From Caldifarciminota bacterium (GTDB taxonomy: Bacteria; Hydrothermota; Hydrothermia; B15-G9), in NCBI GenBank assembly GCA_027064565.1, contig JAMOPK010000361.1, positions 1-6,759 of the forward strand: 6,759 nt of DNA. Reading direction: 5' to 3'. Made by a program: the position numbers and the translations under genes. The notes below the pieces were generated by a model. It had not been told where the DNA came from, did no database searches, and worked only from the letters and a program-made list of their open reading frames with translations. The first letter of the stretch is position 1; each line of letters begins with the position of its first letter. Positions 1 through 4,979 of the stretch are shown piece after piece.

Positions 1-513
1 TCAGGTTTTGTGGAAGTGTGGGACTTCGATGCACGTCAGATCGTCCACCAGATCGATGTCGGTTACAGCTACAGCAAGGCGAAAGCACAGTTTACGCCCG
101 ACGACAGATACCTGATTCTTGCTTTCTGGAAGCTTTACATCATCGATACGCAGACGTGGACGATGTCGGATACCCTGCCCGGGAAGGCGGACGACTTCGT
201 AATTGATCCCGTGAACAACCGATTATTCGTTTCATCCGGTAACACCCTCAAAGCCTACGAATTGGGCACCTGGCGGGAGCTTTCGGAACTTCGCCATGAG
301 TATAAGAGGTCTGTCGGCAGGATAACGGTTTCCAGCGACGGCCTCTTCCTCGCAAGGATCGAGTTCGGCGTCCCCATCGAGCGGATAGGGACATGGGACG
401 GGCTGGGTGTTATCCCTGAAGAAGACGTCAATGCGATCGAGTTTTCGCCTGTCGGGACGAGATTGGGATGCGTATCGAGAAAGGATAGCAGGATTTCCAT
501 CTGGGAGTGGTGA
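1..513 (+). CDS. WD40-like beta-propeller protein, C-terminal part (5' truncated by window edge)
   Basis: The frame is open from the first base, so the gene starts upstream; 170 residues are visible. They show roughly four to five repeating blade-like units: a partial one ending near VEVWDFD (residues 4-10), then units containing FTPDDRYLIL..LYIIDTQTW, VIDPVNNRLFVSS..LKAYELGTW, VSSDGLFLA..RIGTWDG and FSPVGTRLGCV..ISIWEW. The recurring 'F-S/T-P-x-x-x-x-L' strand followed by 'x-I/V-x-x-W-D/E' is typical of degenerate WD40 or YncE-like propellers, which act as rigid interaction platforms rather than enzymes. The last residues (ISIWEW) close a blade, so the C-terminus is intact. Whether the protein is exported cannot be told because the N-terminus is missing. 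The next gene begins 18 nt downstream, so this is probably the upstream member of the envelope-protein cluster. The family call is fairly safe; the biological role is unknown. Confidence 0.75.
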   Translation, partial: SGFVEVWDFDARQIVHQIDVGYSYSKAKAQFTPDDRYLILAFWKLYIIDTQTWTMSDTLPGKADDFVIDPVNNRLFVSSGNTLKAYELGTWRELSELRHEYKRSVGRITVSSDGLFLARIEFGVPIERIGTWDGLGVIPEEDVNAIEFSPVGTRLGCVSRKDSRISIWEW

Positions 514-531
514 GGGAAAGGAGGGATAGAA

Positions 532-1044
532 ATGCACGCTGTGGTTTTGTTCCTGATGATGGGGTTAAACGGATGGCGTTTTGACGTTGGCCCGGCGGTT
601 GGCGAGTATTCCCGCTGGACGGTGGTGCAGGCCGGCGTCTCTTACCTTTTCCCCGGCAAAGAATATGCTAACGGCGCCCTCGTTCGACGTGGCCTGGTTG
701 CAGGCATCAACGCCCCTCTGCTGCCCGCTCCACACAACGAAACCGGCTACATGAACGGAGATTTCCATGTCCATTACGAGTGGCTCTGGGCGCTGAGTTC
801 GAGGGATAAGCCGGTTTTCGTGGTGATGGGTGCCGGATTTGGCCCTTACCTGCGCGTGACTTATGAAAACCCGCCCCGCCACAAAGCCATAAGCACCATG
901 CGGGTGGGGTTCCCGTCCTTTAGGCTCTCACTGGGCGTGACGCTTCAGCGCTTTGTGCTGGAATTTTTCTGGTATCGTGTCATCTCAGGGCGGCCAAATT
1001 TCGTGGGGCTGAGCATCAGACCTGTTGGTCCGCAACAGCCCTGA
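532..1044 (+). CDS. small putative outer-membrane beta-barrel protein (170 aa)
   Basis: The start is fixed by a strong ribosome binding site (AAAGGAGGG, about 6 nt before the ATG); an in-frame stop at 511-513 with no other start codon between rules out a longer N-terminus. The protein begins with a short hydrophobic stretch (residues 2-12) lacking the usual positively charged n-region. Alternating aromatic/aliphatic segments with glycines and aromatic girdle residues follow (for example WTVVQAGVSYLF at 29-40, FHVHYEWLWAL at 78-88, FVVMGAGFGPYLRVTY at 96-111, LEFFWYRVISG at 143-153), as expected for transmembrane beta-strands. The length suits a small 6- to 8-strand barrel. I recognise no named family. 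A perfect 6-bp inverted repeat (CTGTTG/CAACAG, 1022-1038) sits at the 3' end of the coding region but has no T-tract. Barrel topology is inferred from strand patterning only. Confidence 0.7.
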   Translation: MHAVVLFLMMGLNGWRFDVGPAVGEYSRWTVVQAGVSYLFPGKEYANGALVRRGLVAGINAPLLPAPHNETGYMNGDFHVHYEWLWALSSRDKPVFVVMGAGFGPYLRVTYENPPRHKAISTMRVGFPSFRLSLGVTLQRFVLEFFWYRVISGRPNFVGLSIRPVGPQQP

Positions 1045-1125
1045 ATCATGGATGGCCCGCCCACGATGTCAGGTCTGGAAAAGTGTATCTTTTGAAGGGA
1101 TTTAACCAAAACAAAGGAGGTTAAA

Positions 1126-1728
1126 ATGAACGGACTGCTTGCCATCCTGCTGATAGGTGTATTCCCATTCAAAAACTCCTATGTGGGGTTCCGTGTGACG
1201 TCGTTTTCACACCTTCCGGGCAACTTCGTGGTTCAAGTTCCGGTAGGTGGACTGCGTATCAGCCCTGACATCGGGGTGAACTATGAGAACATGTCCGTTT
1301 CCGCCGGCTCGACCGATTCCACAAGTCGCAGAAACATCGAGATAGACGCCGGGGTAAGCCTGCTCGTTCCGGTTTACTCCCGCACGGTAGGAGGTCGCAA
1401 ACTGACCGGCATTCTCGGAGTTCGCCCCGGAATCCATTACGCCAATTATCTCACAAAGGCTGCCTTCGGGACACCGGATTCCGTCAGGACAGAGGACATG
1501 GAATATTCAGGGACGTTCACGCTCGGCGCCGAATACAACATTGACCTTTTTGGACTGGAATCCGCCGTCCAGCTGACCACCAACCTGATGTCCCTGTCCT
1601 ATATCGATGAAAAAGTAACCCAATACTCCGGCAGCAATTCACATGTCACAAATCAAAACCAATTCAACTTTCAGGGGCTGAACATATTTACCGGGACAGT
1701 GGCCTTTTGGCTCCTCTTCAAACTCTGA
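1126..1728 (+). CDS. putative outer-membrane beta-barrel protein (200 aa)
   Basis: The ATG is preceded by an excellent ribosome binding site (AAAGGAGG, 1113-1120, 5-nt spacer), and an in-frame stop at 1093-1095 excludes a longer form. The N-terminus is a short uncharged hydrophobic leader (residues 1-14, MNGLLAILLIGVFP). The rest alternates amphipathic beta-strands and polar loops: GGLRISPDIGVNYENMSVSAG, then NIEIDAGVSLLVPVYSR, LTGILGVRPGIHYANYL, YSGTFTLGAEYNIDLFGLE and a final strand TGTVAFWLLFKL, whose alternating hydrophobic and aromatic residues fit a closing barrel strand. A Ser/Asn/Gln-rich loop (about 170-183) precedes it. The H-L-P-G-NFV stretch (about 27-33) resembles H-P-P-Q-NFV in the protein encoded at 2550-3152, suggesting paralogy. 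The gene lies 81 nt after the preceding gene and 12 nt before the lipoprotein gene. Function unknown; a structural or porin-like surface role is only a guess. Confidence 0.7.
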   Translation: MNGLLAILLIGVFPFKNSYVGFRVTSFSHLPGNFVVQVPVGGLRISPDIGVNYENMSVSAGSTDSTSRRNIEIDAGVSLLVPVYSRTVGGRKLTGILGVRPGIHYANYLTKAAFGTPDSVRTEDMEYSGTFTLGAEYNIDLFGLESAVQLTTNLMSLSYIDEKVTQYSGSNSHVTNQNQFNFQGLNIFTGTVAFWLLFKL

Positions 1729-1740
1729 GAAGGTGAGAAT

Positions 1741-2553
1741 ATGAAACGTTATCGCCTTCTTGCATGGCTGTTTGTCCTGACCGCCCTGTTCCTCGCTAAT
1801 TCCTGCATGGTGATAGACACTGTGGACAACTGGGAGATCTATTTCAATTTCGAGCCGGGTGTGACGATGAAGTGGAGATACACCTTCAGAACAGATGGTC
1901 CTGTTGCTACGCTCAGGCACGGCGAGATCACTATGACCCATGTTGGTTATGAAAATCGGAGGGGCTACGAATGCATGAAATTCAAAGTGACCGAATGCTC
2001 AGGAGACGTTTCGTGTGATACCGGATATTACTGGTATTCCAACTCGGACGATGCGCTCAGGTTCGTGGATGTCACCGGACAGGCGATGTCGCCCATTTTT
2101 CGCAATGTGGACGATAGCTACCAGTTTGTGATCAACGGGCGCCGAATCGTTGGCCTGGACGAGCTCGAGCGATATGTCTCAGGGATCGCCTTTTTCGGCG
2201 TCCCGATGTCGCCTGAGGACGGGCTTGAAGAGGTGCAACAGACCCTGAAATATCCCCTTGAGATCGGCAAGGAGTGGGTTGTTTTCCGTCATCCGTGGCT
2301 CAGAACGAGGCGCGTCGTCGGTGAAGAGACCATCACCGTTCCCGCAGGCACATTTAACACACTGAAACTTGAGACCAGGGATCCGGATTATGCGGATTTC
2401 AGAATTTACCACTGGATCACCGGAGAGGCATGGGTCAAGGTTCTGGTTGTTTTTCGGACGGCACTCTATGATGAAAACGGTAATTTCCTCGGATACGCCA
2501 CAGTATCAGAAACTTATGAGCTTCAAGAAATAAGCTGGAGTCAGGAACCATGA
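1741..2553 (+). CDS. predicted lipoprotein with C-terminal 'VPAGTF' module (270 aa)
   Basis: A classical lipoprotein signal is visible: positive n-region MKRYR, hydrophobic core LLAWLFVLTALFL and lipobox L-A-N-S-C, with Cys22 as the lipidated residue. Residue +2 is Met rather than Asp, so by the Escherichia coli Lol rule it would go to the outer membrane. The mature part has a strand-rich first half (EPGVTMKWRYTF near 38-49, GEITMTHVGY near 61-70) with three further cysteines (78, 86, 92) that could form disulfides. The C-terminal half carries YPL (171-173), GKEW (176-179), EETITVPAGTF (195-205), LKLETRD (208-214) and WITGEAWVK (225-233). This order matches a widespread but uncharacterised class of bacterial lipoproteins with 'YPL..G..W', 'ETVTVPAGTF..KL' and 'GVGLVK' motifs. 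A ribosome binding site (AAGGTGA, 1730-1736) precedes the ATG, and the stop overlaps the next start (ATGA). No enzymatic residues are recognisable. Confidence 0.85.
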   Translation: MKRYRLLAWLFVLTALFLANSCMVIDTVDNWEIYFNFEPGVTMKWRYTFRTDGPVATLRHGEITMTHVGYENRRGYECMKFKVTECSGDVSCDTGYYWYSNSDDALRFVDVTGQAMSPIFRNVDDSYQFVINGRRIVGLDELERYVSGIAFFGVPMSPEDGLEEVQQTLKYPLEIGKEWVVFRHPWLRTRRVVGEETITVPAGTFNTLKLETRDPDYADFRIYHWITGEAWVKVLVVFRTALYDENGNFLGYATVSETYELQEISWSQEP

Positions 2554-3152
2554 ACACAGGCATCATTTTTGTCCTTCTGACGGGTCTGAGGTTTGGACTG
2601 GGGATGCCTTTTCTCGCCCATCCACCTCAGAATTTTGTCACGGAGTTTGACCTATCGTCACACTGGTCGTTTTCGGTAGGCTACACGCTCACGAACTTCG
2701 ACCTTTCCCTGAAAGGTTTGGGCATGGGCCAGTATGATTCGTTGGTAATTGTCGGAGACACCACATCTGGAGGGCTGATTTTCAGCATCAACTACAGGTT
2801 CAGGGACAGAAACAAGCTGATGTCGCCCATAATTTCCCTGGATACTCGATTGATCAATTCGACTGCAAAGGCCAGTGTGGCGACGGGTTACGGAACAAAC
2901 TACGGTGACATCTATTCCCGCACATTTGCAGCCAGAATCGATTTGGGACTGGATTTCTCAAGAAGATACAAAAAAATCCCCGTTGGAATAAGGTTCACCA
3001 CGAGAATTATGGAGTTCGACCGGACACATTACACCGGAAAGGACTGGACCGGGTTGTTCAACATCGACTTTGTGAGAAAGAGGCTGACCCTGTATCCGTT
3101 TTCGGGTTCCCGAAGCGTGGGCGCAATGTGGCTATACGTCGGCATCCCGTGA
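2550..3152 (+). CDS. putative outer-membrane beta-barrel protein (200 aa), translationally coupled to the lipoprotein gene
   Basis: The ATG lies inside the stop of the lipoprotein gene (ATGA overlap), with GGAG at 2537-2540 as a likely ribosome binding site, so the two proteins are probably made together. The N-terminus is a short hydrophobic stretch with no basic n-region (MNTGIIFVLLTG). Regular amphipathic strands follow: WSFSVGYTLTNFDLSLKGLG, GGLIFSINYRFRD, LMSPIISLDTRLI, RTFAARIDLGLDFSRR, IPVGIRFTTRIMEF, GLFNIDFVRKRLTLYPF and the last strand SVGAMWLYVGIP, separated by polar loops with charged turns such as RFRDRN and SRRYKK. This is typical of an eight-strand-type barrel. AHPPQNFV near residues 23-30 parallels HLPGNFV in the protein at 1126-1728. 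No known family is recognised. Coupling to the lipoprotein raises the possibility of a barrel plus lipoprotein pair, which is inference. Confidence 0.7.
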   Translation: MNTGIIFVLLTGLRFGLGMPFLAHPPQNFVTEFDLSSHWSFSVGYTLTNFDLSLKGLGMGQYDSLVIVGDTTSGGLIFSINYRFRDRNKLMSPIISLDTRLINSTAKASVATGYGTNYGDIYSRTFAARIDLGLDFSRRYKKIPVGIRFTTRIMEFDRTHYTGKDWTGLFNIDFVRKRLTLYPFSGSRSVGAMWLYVGIP

Positions 3153-3217
3153 AATTACCGACATGGATTTCAGCAGGTTCAATACCATCGTAAATTAAAT
3201 CTGGCGCTGGGCGGGGT

Positions 3218-3246
3218 TTGCAATGCTGGCGGTTATCCTTTATCTA
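3218..3246 (+). promoter_or_regulatory. possible promoter for the pspC operon
   Basis: TTGCAA (3218-3223) and TATCTA (3241-3246) are separated by 17 bp, close to sigma-70 spacing, although only 4/6 and 3/6 positions match consensus. Transcription from this pair would start at about 3253-3254, on the start codon of the PspC gene, giving a leaderless message. An AT-rich stretch (3191-3200) lies upstream. The 101-nt gap between barrel gene and pspC is the first real break in the + strand gene array, so a new transcription unit here is plausible. The call rests on sequence pattern only. Confidence 0.25.
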
Positions 3247-3253
3247 AAATGCC

Positions 3254-3682
3254 ATGCCTGCAAAAAGATTGTATAGGTCGAGAAAAAATAGGGTAATCGC
3301 CGGTGTGTGCGGGGGACTTGCTGAATATCTCGATATAGACCCCGCCCTTGTGCGCCTTATTGTTCTGCTTTTGGCTTTTGCCAACGGAATTGGATTTGTT
3401 TTCTACTTCGTGGCGTGGCTGGTGATACCGCAGGAGCCTGTGGAAAGGCGGGATAGTGCGTTATCCGAGGAGACCGGTGAGGGAGGTGTCCAATACTCTG
3501 TTGACCCCCACGAAAAACGCAATTCCAGGATATGGGTCGGCATTATTCTGATAGTTACCGGCGTCATCTTCCTGATGAGCAACTACATGCCGTGGCTTTC
3601 ATGGAGCAACCTCTGGCCGCTTATCCTCGTTGCGGTCGGGATATACCTGATCGTGGGTAACAAGGAGGAGGCAGAGGAATGA
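3254..3682 (+). CDS. PspC-domain membrane protein with C-terminal LiaF-TM/DUF5668-like module
   Basis: Residues 4-60 form a textbook PspC domain: basic KRLYRSRKNRVIAGVCGG, then LAEYLDIDPALVRL, a long membrane segment (about 33-57) and the AWLVIPQEP ending. PspC proteins are inner-membrane proteins linked to envelope stress; in Enterobacteria PspC works with PspB to relieve PspA-mediated inhibition of the PspF activator. After an acidic linker (61-88), two more membrane segments (about 94-108, RIWVGIILIVTGVIF, and 119-135, LWPLILVAVGIYLIV) resemble the short helical module seen N-terminally in LiaF-like proteins (DUF5668). The 142-residue length fits a PspC plus two-helix architecture. An in-frame TAA two codons upstream fixes the ATG, but no Shine-Dalgarno sequence is visible, unlike most neighbours. 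The stop overlaps the next start by 4 nt. No pspA, pspB or pspF is present in the window. Domain identification is strong; the regulatory role is inferred. Confidence 0.92.
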   Translation: MPAKRLYRSRKNRVIAGVCGGLAEYLDIDPALVRLIVLLLAFANGIGFVFYFVAWLVIPQEPVERRDSALSEETGEGGVQYSVDPHEKRNSRIWVGIILIVTGVIFLMSNYMPWLSWSNLWPLILVAVGIYLIVGNKEEAEE

Positions 3683-3942
3683 GAAAGGGCAGGATAAGCT
3701 GGGGAATAGTGCTGATCTCCCTTGGAATTTACCTCTTCGCTTACACTTCTGGCTACATCGGGGATAAGGAGTTGGGGAGGTTATTGGATTCGTGGCCTGT
3801 GCTTCTCATCGTCTGGGGCATCGACATCCTGATTCCTGAGAAATTGTGGTGGCTTGAGGTCGTCCTGGTGATTCTGTTGGTTGGGATTGCGATGTTTCTC
3901 AGCCTGCATCCTCAGTTTTGGAGGGGCGGAGGTTTGGTCTGA
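3679..3942 (+). CDS. small LiaF-TM/DUF5668-like integral membrane protein (87 aa)
   Basis: The ATG overlaps the stop of the PspC gene (ATGA) and is preceded by AGGAGGAGG (3663-3671, 7-nt spacer), so it is almost certainly co-translated with PspC. The protein has three hydrophobic segments: residues about 7-22 (SWGIVLISLGIYLFAY), 38-53 (SWPVLLIVWGIDILIP) and 57-75. The first two closely mirror the last two helices of the neighbouring PspC protein: R-I-x-x-GI-x-LI-x-x-G followed by x-W-P-x-L-I/L-x-V-x-GI. It therefore looks like a stand-alone copy of that C-terminal module, probably from duplication or domain splitting. Members of this family are thought to act as membrane partners in envelope-stress sensing; no catalytic residues are present. 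Start and reading frame are certain; function is inferred from family and context. Confidence 0.85.
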   Translation: MRKGRISWGIVLISLGIYLFAYTSGYIGDKELGRLLDSWPVLLIVWGIDILIPEKLWWLEVVLVILLVGIAMFLSLHPQFWRGGGLV

Positions 3943-3944
3943 GC

Positions 3945-4769
3945 ATGGATGCGGCAGGTAAACCGGGAGTCTATTTTGAGATCATCCGTCCGCTCAATGT
4001 CTTCATAACGATTTTAGTTGTGGCCGTCAGTTTTGTGATGCTGGATTCATGGAACATCTGGACCCTGATCGTCCTCCCCCTCATCTGTGCGGCAGGCAAT
4101 GTGCTGAACGATTGGGCCGACGCCGATGTGGACACCATCGCCCATCCGGACAGGCCGATCCCTTCGAGGCGGATGAGCAAAAACGATGCGCTCTGGCTCA
4201 GTATTTTCCTGTTCGCTGTTGCCATAGCCTTTGCCTTCAAACTGAATGTCATCGCCTTCATCCTCACGCTTGCAACGGTTTTCCTTGTCGTGGTTTATGA
4301 CCTCTGGCTGAGGGGTGTGCCGCTTCTGGGCAACATGGCGGTTTCGGCCGCCACATCCATGGCGTTTGTGATTGCCGGGGCCTCTGTGGGGCAGATTTCC
4401 AAAATGCTGTTCCCTGCCCTGCTTGCCTTTCTGCTCAACATGGCTCGTGAGCTCATAAAGGACATCGAGGACATTGAGGGCGACCTGAGTTTCGGGAGGA
4501 AATCGGTCCCCACGGTGTTCGGCAAGGAGATCACGGTCTGGCTCTCCAGACTTTTCGCTGTCGCATTCGTCATCGTGTCGCTTTATCCGCTGAGACATGT
4601 GACCTTCAACACGATAATCTACTCAGCGTTCATGCTCTTCACCGATTACCTCGTCCTGACCGCCACGCTTCAGGTAAACAAAAACGACGACAAAAAGGCC
4701 TTCACCCGCGCAAGCAACAAACTCAAGCTGGCCATGCTGACGACATTGCTCGCCCTCGTCAACCTCTGA
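3945..4769 (+). CDS. UbiA-superfamily prenyltransferase, (digeranyl)geranylgeranylglyceryl-phosphate synthase-like
   Basis: This intramembrane prenyltransferase would join a polyprenyl diphosphate to an acceptor. Both Mg2+/diphosphate-binding motifs are intact: N55-D-W-A-D59-A-D-V-D63 and D173-I-E-D176-I-E-G-D180. Also diagnostic are HPDRPIPSRRMS (67-78), YDLWLRGVPLLGN (118-130) and RELIKDIEDIEGD (168-180), followed by KSVPTVFG. Eight or nine hydrophobic segments span the 274 residues, a normal length. The 'RPIPSxxxS' and 'RE.IKDIEDIEGD...G..TVP' wording is closest to the DGGGP synthase branch (second ether-bond enzyme of archaeal-type lipids, with bacterial homologues), rather than UbiA of ubiquinone or MenA synthesis; this rests on remembered motifs. 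The ATG at 3945 is preferred, 2 nt after the previous stop, with GGAGG at 3928-3932 (long 12-nt spacer). An upstream TTG at 3918 would add nine residues but has no ribosome binding site. The acceptor substrate cannot be read from sequence. Confidence 0.88.
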   Translation: MDAAGKPGVYFEIIRPLNVFITILVVAVSFVMLDSWNIWTLIVLPLICAAGNVLNDWADADVDTIAHPDRPIPSRRMSKNDALWLSIFLFAVAIAFAFKLNVIAFILTLATVFLVVVYDLWLRGVPLLGNMAVSAATSMAFVIAGASVGQISKMLFPALLAFLLNMARELIKDIEDIEGDLSFGRKSVPTVFGKEITVWLSRLFAVAFVIVSLYPLRHVTFNTIIYSAFMLFTDYLVLTATLQVNKNDDKKAFTRASNKLKLAMLTTLLALVNL

Positions 4770-4779
4770 GAGGGCAGGG

Positions 4780-4810
4780 GGTGGATGTCGGGCGAGACGC
4801 CCGACACACC
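4780..4810 (+). repeat. GC-rich hairpin just downstream of the prenyltransferase gene
   Basis: TGTCGGGCG (4786-4794) and CGCCCGACA (4798-4806) are perfect 9-bp complements separated by AGA. The stem extends by GGTG (4780-4783) pairing with CACC (4807-4810) across a 2-nt GA bulge, giving about 13 pairs. It begins 10 nt after the stop codon, so it could stabilise the mRNA 3' end or help termination, but no T-tract follows, so it is not a standard intrinsic terminator. Its right arm is the first unit of the downstream 17-bp repeat array, so the hairpin may simply be an inverted plus a direct copy of the same element. Confidence 0.7.
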
Positions 4811-4880
4811 ATGACGCCCGACCCACTATGACACCCGACCCACCAAGACGACGGATCCACCATCACATCCAACCCGCCGG
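4796..4880 (+). repeat. five degenerate 17-bp tandem repeats
   Basis: Five head-to-tail units of exactly 17 bp occupy 4796-4812, 4813-4829, 4830-4846, 4847-4863 and 4864-4880. Consensus is GACGCCCGACCCACCAT. Mismatches to consensus rise in order 1, 1, 2, 3 and 7, so units decay from 5' to 3'. An approximate inverted copy lies immediately upstream (4778-4794). The 17-bp period is not a multiple of three, so the array is not a coding repeat. It fills most of the 210-nt space between the prenyltransferase gene and the next gene. Possible roles are a replication-slippage minisatellite, a multi-site protein-binding region or a decayed interspersed element; the sequence alone does not decide. Confidence 0.85.
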
Positions 4881-4966
4881 GCTTTAATTTCGATGGATGC
4901 CTCAAAACTTCAGCCGGGTTTAAAATTCAAACACAACGCTGGATTTCAGAAATGGGCTTTCAAATC

Positions 4967-4974
4967 GGAGGTGA
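4967..4974 (+). promoter_or_regulatory. ribosome binding site that sets the start of the calcium-loop protein
   Basis: GGAGGTGA at 4967-4974 complements the 3' end of 16S rRNA and leaves 8 nt from GGAGG to the ATG at 4980. The alternative in-frame ATG at 4893 is preceded by TTTAATTTCG with no Shine-Dalgarno sequence, so translation most likely starts at 4980. I see no convincing promoter between the repeat array and this site. Confidence 0.8.
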
Positions 4975-4979
4975 AAGCG

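Noticed and set aside
1022..1038. Perfect 6-bp inverted repeat CTGTTG/CAACAG with a 5-nt loop, considered as a terminator
   Set aside because: It lies inside the coding region before the stop codon and no T-rich run follows; likely chance.
3150..3172. TGAAAT/ATTTCA inverted repeat after the third barrel gene, considered as a terminator
   Set aside because: Only 6 AT-rich pairs around an 11-nt loop, with no T-tract; too weak to call.
4047..4598. Long minus-strand open frame opposite the prenyltransferase gene
   Set aside because: The product is low-complexity and charged with no family features, and it is antisense to a strongly supported gene; a shadow frame.
4796..4880. Array considered as a CRISPR
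   Set aside because: Units are contiguous 17-mers with no spacers, and no cas genes are nearby.
4796..4880. Array considered as plasmid-type iterons (replication origin)
   Set aside because: The unit size would fit, but there is no replication initiator gene or AT-rich melting region, and the flanking genes are chromosomal in type.
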